Source: Rubricoccus sp038746605 (GTDB taxonomy: Bacteria; Bacteroidota; Rhodothermia; Rhodothermales; Rubricoccaceae). Taken from it: a stretch of 64,000 nucleotides of DNA. This document shows, piece after piece, positions 33,218 to 41,406 of the stretch (positions within the stretch are counted from its first letter, which is position 1; the number at the start of each line of letters is the position of its first letter). Location of the stretch: NCBI GenBank assembly GCA_038746605.1, contig JBCDKM010000016.1, forward strand, positions 1-64,000, in the 5' to 3' direction. The notes beneath the pieces were generated by a model. It had not been told where the DNA came from and made no database searches. It saw only the letters and a list, made by a program, of their open reading frames with translations. The position numbers were made by a program, and so were the translations under genes.

Positions 33218-33691
33218 ATGTCCGATGCCTTTCCCCTCGCGACCGTCCGCGTCGTGGACGTGTACCCGTATCGCCAGCGCGGAGGCACGCGCGAGTTTCT
33301 CGTGCTCCGTCGCGCCGAGGGCCACGCCTATGCGGGAGCCTGGCGGATGGTGGGCGGCAAGATCGATCCCGGCGAGACCGCCTGGGAGGCCGCTCTGCGC
33401 GAGTTGCGCGAGGAAACAGAGCTCACGGTGCGGCGCTTCTGGTCGCTGCCGAGCGTGAACACGTTTTATGAGTGGCACCGAGACACCGTCGCGCTAGCCC
33501 CCGCCTTCGCCGCCGAGGTGGAGGGAGCTGTGACGCTGTGCGACGAGCACGACGCACTCGCGTGGCTTCCGGCCGAGACTGCGGCTACCCGCCTCGGATG
33601 GCCCGAGCAGCGTCGCCTGCTGCTGCTCGCGGACGCTCTCCTGCGCGACGGATCCCTCTCCCCTGCGTGGGAAATCCCTGTCCCCGAGTGA
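33218..33691 (+). CDS. NUDIX hydrolase
   Basis: 157 residues. The NUDIX box is intact: G-G-K-I-D-P-G-E-T-x7-R-E-L-R-E-E-T-E-L, from about residue 47. It should hydrolyse a nucleoside diphosphate linked to another group; the substrate cannot be read from sequence. The front strand ATVRVVDVYPYRQRGG and EFLVLRRAEG are typical of the fold. It lies 53 bp before the LOV kinase gene on the same strand and could share its transcript. Confidence 0.93.
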   Translation: MSDAFPLATVRVVDVYPYRQRGGTREFLVLRRAEGHAYAGAWRMVGGKIDPGETAWEAALRELREETELTVRRFWSLPSVNTFYEWHRDTVALAPAFAAEVEGAVTLCDEHDALAWLPAETAATRLGWPEQRRLLLLADALLRDGSLSPAWEIPVPE

Positions 33692-33744
33692 CGCGTCACG
33701 CGAGACGGCGTATTCTCCCGGACACATCTGCTCCACACAAGGAA

Positions 33745-36012
33745 ATGCCCCAGTCTCAGGCGGACGCTCTGCGCGGAGACCGCGGCTTTGAGCTCCTCGC
33801 CGCCGCCATCCCCGATGCCGTCCTCGCGGTCGATGCAGAAGGCACCATCGTGTACGCCAGCCCGCAGACACAGCGGTCCTTTGGCCGCGACCCCGTCGAG
33901 TTGATCGACCAGACGTTCCACAGCCTCGTTCACCCAGACGACCAGTCCGGCATCCCATCCAGCTTCGATGTCCTCGGCAGCGGCTCCTGGGACGTGCGTG
34001 TGCTCGGACCCGAGGGGGCCCCGCGATGGGCCAACGTCTCGATGATCGCCCCGGACGAGGACGGCGGAGATCCGCTCGCCATCGGCGATGTGTTTCTGTT
34101 CGTGCGGCCGATTCTGGAACCGGACATCGCGCCGAGAGACCGCGCCGCGCTCTACCGCCGCGCGCTGGACGCGACCAACAACCTCGTGGTCATCACCGAC
34201 CCGAAGCTGCCAGACAACCCGCTCGTCTTCGCCAACGCCAACTTCCTGGAAGCCACGGGCTACGAACGACATGAGATCCTCGGGCGCAACTGCCGCTTTC
34301 TCCAGTTCCGCCCAGACGGCACGCGCGACGACGACCAGCCCGGCTTCGACGGCCGTCCTGGACTGGCGGAGCTTCGCCGCGCCATCGCCTCGGGCGAGCC
34401 CACCGTCGTGGTGCTGCGGAATTACCGGAAGACCGGCGAGGTGTTCTACAACGAGCTCTACCTGACGCCGGTCTTGGACCGCACCGGCGAGGTCGCCTCG
34501 TTCATCGGCGTCCAGAACGACGTCACGGAACGCGTAGTCGCGAAGACCGAACTGGCCGACAAGAACCGTCTCCTGCGCGCCTTCTACGACAGCTCGCCGC
34601 TCATGATGGGCATCGTGGAGTACGCGGATGGAGTGGTCCGTCACCGCTCCGCGAACGCGGCGATGCGAGCGTTCCTATCGCTGGACGCCGTGGAGGGTGA
34701 GGCGCTGGATGAACTCGGATTCTCCCCACGCGAGGCGACCCGCTGGGCGGAGCAGTTCGAGGCCAGCACCGCCAGTGGCAAGGCCGTCGCCTTCGAGACG
34801 CGCTACCCCTGGGATTCCGGGACCAGCACTGCGGGCGTCCGGCACCTCCGCATCGTCGCGAGTCCGCTCGAAGACACGCCGGGGGCTCTCTGCTCCTACG
34901 TGATGGAGGACCAGACGGAGGAGGTCGTGCGCGAACGCGAGCGCCGTCGGCTTCAGGCCGCCGTGGAGTCGCTCCGGGATCCGGTCATCATCACGGATGC
35001 AGACCTCGACGCCCCCGGCCCCCGCATCCAGTACGTCAACCCCGCCTACACGCGCGTCTTCGGGTACGAGGCGGATGAGGTCATCGGCGAGAGCCCGCGC
35101 ATCACGCAAGGGCCCGCGACCGACCGCGCGGTTCTGGCGCGCCTGCGCCGTCGGCTCGAAGCGGGCGAGCCGTTCGTTGGCGAGTCCGTCAATTACCGGA
35201 AAGACGGGTCGCCCTTCTTGCTGGAATGGGAGGTCGTCCCCATCCCGGGCGACGACGGGACGCCAGCGGCGTACGTCTCCACACAGCGCGACGTGACGGA
35301 CCGGCGACGCCTAGAGCGAGCCGTCTCCGAGGCCACCGTTCGCGAACAGGAGCGGATGGCCCGCGACCTCCACGACGGCCTCGGGCAGGTCCTGGCGAGC
35401 ACCCGGTTCGCGCTCTCCGGCGTCGCGTCCTCTCTCAAGCGCGACGAGCACCCCGAAGCACCATCCGTCACGGCTGCCAGTGAGCGGATCGGGCAAGCCC
35501 TCGACCTCGCGCACACCATCGCGAAGGGTCTCCTCCCCACCCATCTCGCGGGCGAGGGCCTTCCCGCCGCCCTCGGCGCACTGGCGGAAGACATGAGCAA
35601 GGCGTACGCCGTCAGTTGCACCTTCGAGGGCGACGTGGCTGTGACACCGGACCTCCGCGCAGAGCACCTGTACCGCATCGCGCAGGAGGCCACGACGAAC
35701 GCTATCCGGCACGGCGGGGCAGAGACTGTCCACATCTCCCTGCGCGCACATCCGGCGGAGGACGACCCAGACGGCTTCCACGCCACGCTGACTATCTGTG
35801 ATAGCGGATCCGGCATCTCCGACGCCGCGCTGCGCGGGGATCGCGTGGGTCTTGGCCTGCGCAGCATGCGGTTCCGCGCGCACGCCATCGGCGGCGTGCT
35901 GGACGTGGAGCGCGCGCCAGAGGGGGGCACGATGGTTCGCTGCCGCTTCGACCCAGACGGCCCGCCCGCCGACGACAGCCCGTCCGACGAGACGGCCCTG
36001 TTCGAGACCTGA
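33745..36012 (+). CDS. LOV/PAS-domain sensor histidine kinase (putative blue-light receptor)
   Basis: 755 soluble residues, no membrane segment. Domains: PAS 1 (about 10-115); LOV domain (about 135-262) with GRNCRFLQ and photoactive C183, then N226 (RNYRK), N236 (FYNEL) and Q257 (GVQND) that contact flavin in known LOV proteins; a divergent PAS (about 275-395); a LOV-like PAS without Cys (about 400-520, ESPRITQGPATD); HisKA_3 with phosphoacceptor H543 (ARDLHDGLGQ); and HATPase with N652, DSGSGI and GLGLRSM. Relative to plant LOV2 there is an 11-residue insertion after FLQ, since C to N, N and Q spacings are all 11 longer. No response regulator is adjacent. LOV identity is very likely; light response is inferred. 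Confidence 0.93.
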   Translation: MPQSQADALRGDRGFELLAAAIPDAVLAVDAEGTIVYASPQTQRSFGRDPVELIDQTFHSLVHPDDQSGIPSSFDVLGSGSWDVRVLGPEGAPRWANVSMIAPDEDGGDPLAIGDVFLFVRPILEPDIAPRDRAALYRRALDATNNLVVITDPKLPDNPLVFANANFLEATGYERHEILGRNCRFLQFRPDGTRDDDQPGFDGRPGLAELRRAIASGEPTVVVLRNYRKTGEVFYNELYLTPVLDRTGEVASFIGVQNDVTERVVAKTELADKNRLLRAFYDSSPLMMGIVEYADGVVRHRSANAAMRAFLSLDAVEGEALDELGFSPREATRWAEQFEASTASGKAVAFETRYPWDSGTSTAGVRHLRIVASPLEDTPGALCSYVMEDQTEEVVRERERRRLQAAVESLRDPVIITDADLDAPGPRIQYVNPAYTRVFGYEADEVIGESPRITQGPATDRAVLARLRRRLEAGEPFVGESVNYRKDGSPFLLEWEVVPIPGDDGTPAAYVSTQRDVTDRRRLERAVSEATVREQERMARDLHDGLGQVLASTRFALSGVASSLKRDEHPEAPSVTAASERIGQALDLAHTIAKGLLPTHLAGEGLPAALGALAEDMSKAYAVSCTFEGDVAVTPDLRAEHLYRIAQEATTNAIRHGGAETVHISLRAHPAEDDPDGFHATLTICDSGSGISDAALRGDRVGLGLRSMRFRAHAIGGVLDVERAPEGGTMVRCRFDPDGPPADDSPSDETALFET

Positions 36013-36016
36013 CCGA

Positions 36017-36040
36017 CCCCGCCTCGGGACCGAGGCGGGG
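36017..36040. repeat. Palindromic repeat, short form, perfect
   Basis: CCCCGCCTCGG-GA-CCGAGGCGGGG, perfect 11-bp arms, 4 bp after the kinase stop codon. Confidence 0.92.
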
Positions 36041-36108
36041 GGAGTCGCGGGCTAGCGGGAGCGCCGCGCGAGACTGTGCGTACCGGACGCGCACCCTCGC
36101 TCCTGCTC

Positions 36109-37338
36109 GTGATCGTCCTCGTCGTCAACGCTGGCTCGTCCTCCCTCAAGATGGACCTCATCGACGCCCAGACGGGCGCGACGCTCGCGGGAGGCACCGT
36201 GGAGCGGATCGGTGCGGTGAGTGCCCTCGGGCGGTTCGCCGTCGCGGGCGAGAAGCCGCGCAAGCGGGCCGTCACGGCCACGGACCACGGGCAGGCGCTG
36301 GACGTCCTCCTCACAGCGCTCAAGGACGCGCAGGCCACCAGCGAGGAGGCGGGGAACCCACTCGGACCCATCGAGGCGGTCGGGCACCGGGTGGTACACG
36401 GCGGCGAGTCCTTCTCGGAGGCCGCCCTCGTAGACGACGAGGTCAAGGAGGCCATCCGCGAGGCGTTCGACCTCGCGCCGCTCCACAACCCCGCCAACCT
36501 GCGTGGCATCGAGGCCGCCGAGGCGCTCTTCCCAGACCTCCCGCAGATCGCTGTCTTCGACACCGCCTTTCACCAGACGCTCCCGCCAGAGGCGTACCTC
36601 TACGCCCTCCCGAACCGGCTCTACCGCCGCCACAAGGTGCGCCGCTACGGATTCCACGGGCCGAGCCATCGCTACGTCAGCCGTCGCGCCGCAGAGCTGG
36701 CAGGCGTCCCTTACACCGACTCGCGCATCATCACGCTGCACCTCGGCAACGGCTGTTCCGCCTGCGCCATCCGCGACGGCCAGAGCGTCGACACCAGCAT
36801 GGGCGCGACGCCGCTGGAGGGACTCGTGATGGGCACCCGGTGCGGCGACCTAGACCCGAGCCTCGTCTTCGAACTCGTGGAACTCGAAGAGATGACGCTC
36901 GCTGAGGTCCATGCGCTGCTCAACCGCTACAGCGGGCTTCTGGGCCTGAGCGGCTACGCCAGTGACATGCGCGACCTTCTCGCAGAGGCCGCCGCCGGAG
37001 ACCGCCGTTGCCAACAGGCCGTGGACGTGTTCTGCCACCGCGCGAAGAGCTACGTCGGTCGCTACCTCGCCGTCCTCGGCGGCTGCGACGTGCTCGCCTT
37101 CACGGCAGGGATCGGGACGTTCGCGGCACCCATTCGGGAGCAGATCACCGCCGGCCTCGCCGACCTCGGCATCGAGGTGGACCCAGCCGCGAACGAGGAC
37201 GCCAGCGGCAAGGAGGCCCGAATCTCGACTGACGCGAGCCGGACGCAGGTCTGGGTGGTCCCGACGAACGAGGAGTTGGTCATCGCGCAGGACGCCGCCC
37301 GCCTCGCCACCGCTGCACAGCAATCGCCGTACGCGTAG
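36109..37338 (+). CDS. ackA: Acetate kinase family protein
   Basis: 409 residues. GTG 36109 gives the canonical start MIVLVVNAGSSSLK; a GTG 11 codons upstream is less likely. Acetate kinases interconvert acetate + ATP and acetyl phosphate. Present are GHRVVHGGESF, AVFDTAFHQTLP (catalytic Asp), YGFHGPSHRYVS, DTSMGATPLEGLVMGTRCGD (substrate Arg) and the late TNEELVIAQD (metal-binding Glu). The usual GIGEN loop near the nucleotide site reads GIGTF, an uncommon change. No phosphotransacetylase gene is adjacent. Identity is strong; the nucleotide partner is less certain. Confidence 0.93.
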   Translation: MIVLVVNAGSSSLKMDLIDAQTGATLAGGTVERIGAVSALGRFAVAGEKPRKRAVTATDHGQALDVLLTALKDAQATSEEAGNPLGPIEAVGHRVVHGGESFSEAALVDDEVKEAIREAFDLAPLHNPANLRGIEAAEALFPDLPQIAVFDTAFHQTLPPEAYLYALPNRLYRRHKVRRYGFHGPSHRYVSRRAAELAGVPYTDSRIITLHLGNGCSACAIRDGQSVDTSMGATPLEGLVMGTRCGDLDPSLVFELVELEEMTLAEVHALLNRYSGLLGLSGYASDMRDLLAEAAAGDRRCQQAVDVFCHRAKSYVGRYLAVLGGCDVLAFTAGIGTFAAPIREQITAGLADLGIEVDPAANEDASGKEARISTDASRTQVWVVPTNEELVIAQDAARLATAAQQSPYA

Positions 37339-37360
37339 CGGGTTCACGGAACGGGTCCAT

Positions 37361-37396
37361 CCCGCCTCGGCGGGTCCGCGAACCCACCGAGGCGGA
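37361..37396 (+). repeat. Palindromic repeat, long form, between convergent genes
   Basis: CCCGCCTCGG, a 16-nt spacer containing GGTCCGCG, then CCGAGGCGGA. The spacer has its own GGGT/ACCC pairing. It lies between the ackA stop and the stop of the DUF1569 gene. Confidence 0.9.
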
Positions 37397-37401
37397 CGGC
37401 C

Positions 37402-37866
37402 TCAGACCCCGAACTGGGTTAGGTGGTGGTCCGTGTGCTTGTGGAACAGCGTGCTCCACTCGCGAGCGCTGAGGACACCGAACGAGTGCGACTCGCGCCC
37501 GTCGTACGCCGCCGCGCTCTCTCCGTGCGCCTGCTCGATGAACGCCTTCAGCCGCGCCCGCTCCGCCTCGAAGTCCCGCTCATCCGCCACGATGAACGAC
37601 GGTGCCGTGCTTCCATTCCGCTTGTACGGCTTGTCACCGACGACCGCTGACTTCGCGAGGACCCGCAGAACGAACCGCAGCACGGCATTCGGCTTCGGGT
37701 TCTGGCGCAGGTACTCCTCGTCATAGACCGCCTCGAACGGCTTGGAGCAGTGCGCGAGCATCTGCGCGACGTTCATCTTGCCCCATTGAGGCTCTGTTTC
37801 GGGAGTCAGGCGATCGATACGCGCGAGGAGGTCATCGGCAACGGCGCGGTCGAAGAAGTCTGGCAT
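37402..37866 (-). CDS. DinB-like / DUF1569 family protein
   Basis: 154 residues from ATG 37866. A four-helix DinB-like protein: WGKMNVAQMLAHCSKPFEA near residues 28-46 has the first His, and LFHKHTDHHLTQFGV at the C-terminus has the His triad region typical of DUF1569/DinB-like metal sites. DinB-like proteins bind a divalent metal and act as thiol-dependent transferases; the role of DUF1569 members is not known. The gene is convergent with ackA and divergent from the next lipoprotein gene. Confidence 0.82.
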   Translation of the reverse strand: MPDFFDRAVADDLLARIDRLTPETEPQWGKMNVAQMLAHCSKPFEAVYDEEYLRQNPKPNAVLRFVLRVLAKSAVVGDKPYKRNGSTAPSFIVADERDFEAERARLKAFIEQAHGESAAAYDGRESHSFGVLSAREWSTLFHKHTDHHLTQFGV

Positions 37867-37976
37867 GTCGTGCTCAGTGCGTGAGAGGTACCGATAGTAC
37901 ACACCCAGGGAGTGCCATCTGGCTGTCACCAGTTCGAGATCGCAGTCACCCCTCGGGTGCACTCGTACCATCGGGC

Positions 37977-38747
37977 ATGCGCTCTTCTCTCGCCTTTCTG
38001 CTCGTCCTTTCGCTCGCGGCCTGCGAGCCTGATCCCACTGGCCCTCAGGGCGACGAGGCGGCCGTCGCGCTCGTCCGCCAGGTCCAGGCTGCCCACGGCT
38101 CCGACGCCCTCGATGGCGCGACCCTCCGCTTCACCTTCCGTGGCGCCCCCTTCACGGCCCTGCGCGATGGGGGCCGCTTTCGCTACACCCGCACCACCAC
38201 CGACGAGCGAGGCCGCGAGGTCATCGACCTCCTCGACAATGATGGCCTCTCGCGGACTGTGGACGGTGAGCCCGTCACGATCCCAGCCGAGAACCAGGGA
38301 ACCGTCGAGACGGACGTGAACTCCGTGGTCTACTTCGCGACGCTCCCCGCCGCCCTCTCGGACGCCGCAGTGCAGGCCCGCGCGATGGGCCCCGATTCGG
38401 TCGCAGGTGAGCGCTACGAGCGGCTGGAAGTCACCTTCGCGCGCGAGGGCGGCGGAAACGACTGGGAAGACCGCTATCTCTACTGGGTCCACCCCGAGCG
38501 CGGCACGCTGGACTACATCGCGTACACCTACGATCTGGCCGAGGATGACGATGGCCCGAACGACACGGGGCACCGCTTCCGCCGCGTGATCGGCACGGCG
38601 GAAGCAGGCGGGTTCAGAATCCAGGATTACGCCAACCTCACGGCCGACTCGCTCTCGGCGCTGGAGGAGTACCCGGCGGCGTTCGCGGCGGGCCGCACGC
38701 GCGAGGTCTCCGAGATCCGCACCGAGAACGCCCGGCTGGAGCGCTGA
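37977..38747 (+). CDS. Lipoprotein, DUF6503-like
   Basis: 256 residues from ATG 37977. The lipoprotein signal LLVLSLAAC is clear. The mature part, with the pattern AVALVRQVQAAHGSDAL, FRYTRTTTDERGREV, DWEDRYLYWVHPERGTLDYIAY and GFRIQDYANLTADS, matches a Bacteroidota lipoprotein family I remember as DUF6503. The fold resembles the LolA/LolB-type half-barrel, but no function is established. It ends 4 bp before a palindromic repeat and is convergent with a small membrane-anchored protein gene. Confidence 0.83.
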   Translation: MRSSLAFLLVLSLAACEPDPTGPQGDEAAVALVRQVQAAHGSDALDGATLRFTFRGAPFTALRDGGRFRYTRTTTDERGREVIDLLDNDGLSRTVDGEPVTIPAENQGTVETDVNSVVYFATLPAALSDAAVQARAMGPDSVAGERYERLEVTFAREGGGNDWEDRYLYWVHPERGTLDYIAYTYDLAEDDDGPNDTGHRFRRVIGTAEAGGFRIQDYANLTADSLSALEEYPAAFAAGRTREVSEIRTENARLER

Positions 38748-38751
38748 CCAC

Positions 38752-38773
38752 GCCCGCCTCGGTACCGAGGCGG
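38752..38773. repeat. Palindromic repeat, short form, between convergent genes
   Basis: GCCCGCCTCGG-TA-CCGAGGCGG, 4 bp after the lipoprotein stop. Confidence 0.88.
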
Positions 38774-38788
38774 CAGGACTGGACGACG

Positions 38789-39193
38789 CTACGGGATCTC
38801 GCCGGTGTCGACGGTGAAGCAGTGCCGCCCCGCGTCGTAGCGCCCGATCCTCGCGACTGGCCGTCCGAGGTCGTCACTGGAGAGCGCGAAGGTGGCGCAG
38901 AGCTCGTAGGTCGAGTCCGATAGAACCCGGTAGCCGTATGGCTCGGCTGCGACCGGGTCGGTCCAGTCACTCTCGTTCAGGCGGAGACTCGCGTCACTCA
39001 ACGAGGCCGGGAGCGGATCCGCGTTGCGGAGGGCGCGCTGGATGCGCTGCAAGTCGGCACGGCGTTCTTCATCGAGCCGTTCCAACCGGGCCGTCCCCGG
39101 CCCCCCGACGACGAAGAGCCCGAGCGCGATCAAGGCCGCCACGACAACACCCATGCCGATGAGCAGTCGGCGATCGAGAGAGCCGCCCGTCAT
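38789..39193 (-). CDS. Single-TM exported protein of unknown function
   Basis: 134 residues from ATG 39193, whose ATGA overlaps the stop of the upstream DUF5671 gene. One N-terminal membrane anchor (about 10-30, LIGMGVVVAALIALGLFVV) precedes an extracytoplasmic domain: RRADLQRIQRALRNAD, YGYRVLSDSTYELCATFAL and RYDAGRHCFTVDTGEI. Two Cys (in ELCATF and RHCFT) could form a disulfide. The domain resembles the small region found behind the DUF5671 protein in many genomes and pilin-like layout, but I cannot name it. It forms a two-gene operon with the DUF5671 gene. Confidence 0.8.
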   Translation of the reverse strand: MTGGSLDRRLLIGMGVVVAALIALGLFVVGGPGTARLERLDEERRADLQRIQRALRNADPLPASLSDASLRLNESDWTDPVAAEPYGYRVLSDSTYELCATFALSSDDLGRPVARIGRYDAGRHCFTVDTGEIP

Positions 39194-39831
39194 TCCGCCT
39201 CGTCGTCTAGCCGCAGGTCCCGGAGATAGTACCAGAACACGGAGCCTGCGATGACCGCGACGGTGATCGATTTGAGGAGGAACCGGACGGTCAGGTCTCC
39301 GCTGAGGAGGTTGTAGAGCAGCGTCGCGCCATCGCCCAGGAGGACGCACACCGCGACGAACAGCGTGAGATACGTCAGCCACTTGCGCACCTTCGAGGCG
39401 CGCTTGCCCGGGTCCTCCTGCACCGCCTGGCCGATGAGACGGCTCATGAACACGAACAGCGGAAACGCCACGACGAGCATCGCGATAGCCCAGCGGATCG
39501 ACCCCTGAGCCGCCGTCCGGGCGTATTCGGAGTCGGTCGGATCCGGGAAGCCGAGGTTGATGAGTTGGAAGAGCAGCGTCCCGAGGTAGATCGCCGTCAG
39601 ATACAGTGACGTAAAGAGGACGAGGTACCAGAAGGCCTCCTTCGCGGAGACATACGGCCTCGGGCGCGGGACTGGGATCGGGAAATCGACGTCGGCGAAG
39701 GCTCCGAGGGCAGAGGCCGTTTGCTCGCGCGTCCAGCCTGCGCGCTGGAGCGTCTCGGCGATCTCCTCGCGGCTGTGGCCGAGGTGGAGCGCCTCGCGAA
39801 CGAAGGAGGCCAGTTCGTCGGGTGAGGGCAT
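39190..39831 (-). CDS. DUF5671 membrane protein
   Basis: 213 residues. The N-terminal about 45 residues form a helical UBA-like or SHOCT-like hook (ELASFVREALHLGHSREEIAETLQRAG), typical of proteins joined to DUF5671. Four membrane segments follow (about 64-90, 110-130, 145-165, 178-198): KEAFWYLVLFTSLYLTAIY opens the domain. Function unknown. The stop overlaps the start of the 134-residue anchored protein, so both are probably made as a complex. Confidence 0.85.
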   Translation of the reverse strand: MPSPDELASFVREALHLGHSREEIAETLQRAGWTREQTASALGAFADVDFPIPVPRPRPYVSAKEAFWYLVLFTSLYLTAIYLGTLLFQLINLGFPDPTDSEYARTAAQGSIRWAIAMLVVAFPLFVFMSRLIGQAVQEDPGKRASKVRKWLTYLTLFVAVCVLLGDGATLLYNLLSGDLTVRFLLKSITVAVIAGSVFWYYLRDLRLDDEAE

Positions 39832-39884
39832 CGGGGCAGGTAGGACCGTCGGCTCAGCATACGGTACTGGAGCACGGCAAACCT

Positions 39885-39907
39885 CCCCGCCTCGGTGCCG
39901 AGGCGGA
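39885..39907. repeat. Palindromic repeat, short form, in divergent gap
   Basis: CCCCGCCTCGG-TG-CCGAGGCGGA lies between the starts of two divergent genes (39831 minus, 39980 plus). A terminator would make little sense at this position. Confidence 0.88.
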
Positions 39908-39979
39908 CATCTTCGCGGCGTCGTCGCCGGGCGACGGAGCGGGCGCGGCTAGCTTCCCGGAAACGCTTCCGATCCGCGC

Positions 39980-41365
39980 ATGTCCCGCACTCTGAAAGGC
40001 ACGTCTGTCCTCCGCATCGCCTCCGGGCAGGGCTTCTGGGGCGACCTCCAGCGCGCCCCCATCGACCAGGCGCGCAATGGCCCCATCGACGTCCTCGTGA
40101 TGGACTACCTCGCGGAAGTCACCATGTCGATCATGCAGAAGCAGAAGCTCCGCAACCCCGCGATGGGCTATGCGCGCGACTTCGTGGAGGTCTGCACCGA
40201 ACTCGCGCCGGACATCCTGGAGAAGGGCTTCAAGATCATCTCCAACGCGGGCGGCGTGAACCCCGTGGCCTGCGCCGAGGCCATCGTACAGGGCGCGCGG
40301 GAGCGCGGCGCGACGGGCCTCCGTGTGGCCGTCGTCACCGGAGACGACCTCTTGGACTCGCTGGACGACCTTCTCGCGGACGGCGTGCCGCTGGAGCACA
40401 TGGAGACCGGCCAGCCGCTCGCGGAGGTCCGCGACCAGATCGTGAGCGCGAACGCGTACCTGGGAGCCGGGCCTATCGTGGAAGCCCTGGAGATGGGCGC
40501 CGACATCGTGGTGACGGGCCGCACGACGGACACCGGCCTCACGCTCGCGCCCATGATCCACGCCTTCGGGTGGGACCTCAAGGACTGGGACAAGATGGCC
40601 GCAGGCACCGTCGCCGGGCACATCCTGGAGTGCGGCGCGCAGAGCAGCGGCGGCAACTTCACCGACTGGGAGACCGTGCCGGACATGGCCTCCATCGGCT
40701 TTCCTATCGTGGAAGCGCGGCCGGACGGCACGTTCACCGTCACCAAGCACGAGGGCACGGGCGGGCTCGTCAACCGAGGCACGGTCAGCGAGCAACTCCT
40801 CTACGAGATCGGCGATCCGACAGATTACATCACGCCCGACGTGGTGGCGGACTTCACGAGCATCCACCTCGAAGACGAGGGCGGTGACCGCGTCCGTGTC
40901 CATGGCATCACCGGGGCCGAGGACACGCCCTTCCTGAAAGTCTCCGCCGCCTACGCCGATGGCTGGAAGGCCACCAGCACCCTCGTCTACGCCTGGCCGG
41001 ACGCCGCCAAGAAAGCTCGCGCCGCCGCGCAGATCCTCCGCGACCGCCTCGACGCACTGGGCCTGACCTTCGACGAGTACCGCGCGGAGATCCTCGGACT
41101 CAACGCACTGAGCGAGCGCGAGTCCGCCGACCTCGGTGCCGAGGCGGACCTAGACGAGGTGCAGCTTCGTGTCTCCGTTCGAGGGAAGGACAAGGACGCC
41201 GTCTCGCAGTTCGGACGCGAGATCGCCCCACTGATCCTGACGGGCCCGAGCGCCGTGACCGGGTTCGCAGGAGGCCGACCGAGACCCAGCGAGGTCATCG
41301 CGTACTGGCCTGCGCTCATCCCGAAGGACCGCGTGCGGACCGAGGTGCGCGTCCTGGAGGTGTAG
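39980..41365 (+). CDS. AtuA family (DUF1446) protein
   Basis: 461 residues, soluble. AtuA proteins are named from the acyclic terpene (citronellol/geraniol) utilisation cluster of Pseudomonas, but most members occur outside such clusters. Features: VLRIASGQGFWGDLQRAP, MDYLAEVTMSIM, IISNAGGVNPVACAEAI, GADIVVTGRTTDTGLTLAPMIH and the Gly-rich ECGAQSSGGNFTDW. No biotin-dependent carboxylase subunits or acyl-CoA dehydrogenases are nearby, so the terpene role is doubtful here. A palindromic repeat lies in frame at about residue 383 (ADLGAEAD), near the domain junction. Confidence 0.9.
   Translation: MSRTLKGTSVLRIASGQGFWGDLQRAPIDQARNGPIDVLVMDYLAEVTMSIMQKQKLRNPAMGYARDFVEVCTELAPDILEKGFKIISNAGGVNPVACAEAIVQGARERGATGLRVAVVTGDDLLDSLDDLLADGVPLEHMETGQPLAEVRDQIVSANAYLGAGPIVEALEMGADIVVTGRTTDTGLTLAPMIHAFGWDLKDWDKMAAGTVAGHILECGAQSSGGNFTDWETVPDMASIGFPIVEARPDGTFTVTKHEGTGGLVNRGTVSEQLLYEIGDPTDYITPDVVADFTSIHLEDEGGDRVRVHGITGAEDTPFLKVSAAYADGWKATSTLVYAWPDAAKKARAAAQILRDRLDALGLTFDEYRAEILGLNALSERESADLGAEADLDEVQLRVSVRGKDKDAVSQFGREIAPLILTGPSAVTGFAGGRPRPSEVIAYWPALIPKDRVRTEVRVLEV
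41124..41149. repeat. Palindromic repeat, imperfect short form, inside the AtuA gene
   Basis: Core CCTCGG-TG-CCGAGGCGGAC with an altered left outer arm; in frame, reading DLGAEAD. The reading phase is the same as in the other two in-gene short copies. Confidence 0.6.
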
Positions 41366-41372
41366 CGCTGAA

Positions 41373-41403
41373 GGGGCGGTGCGCGCACGCAGCACCGCCG
41401 CCC
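41373..41403. terminator. Hairpin between convergent genes (bidirectional terminator-like)
   Basis: 8-bp arms GGCGGTGC/GCACCGCC with a 9-nt loop, extended by GG/CC across a bulge. It lies between two stop codons. This is the only convergent junction I checked that lacks a palindromic repeat of the main family. Confidence 0.6.
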
Positions 41404-41406
41404 TCG

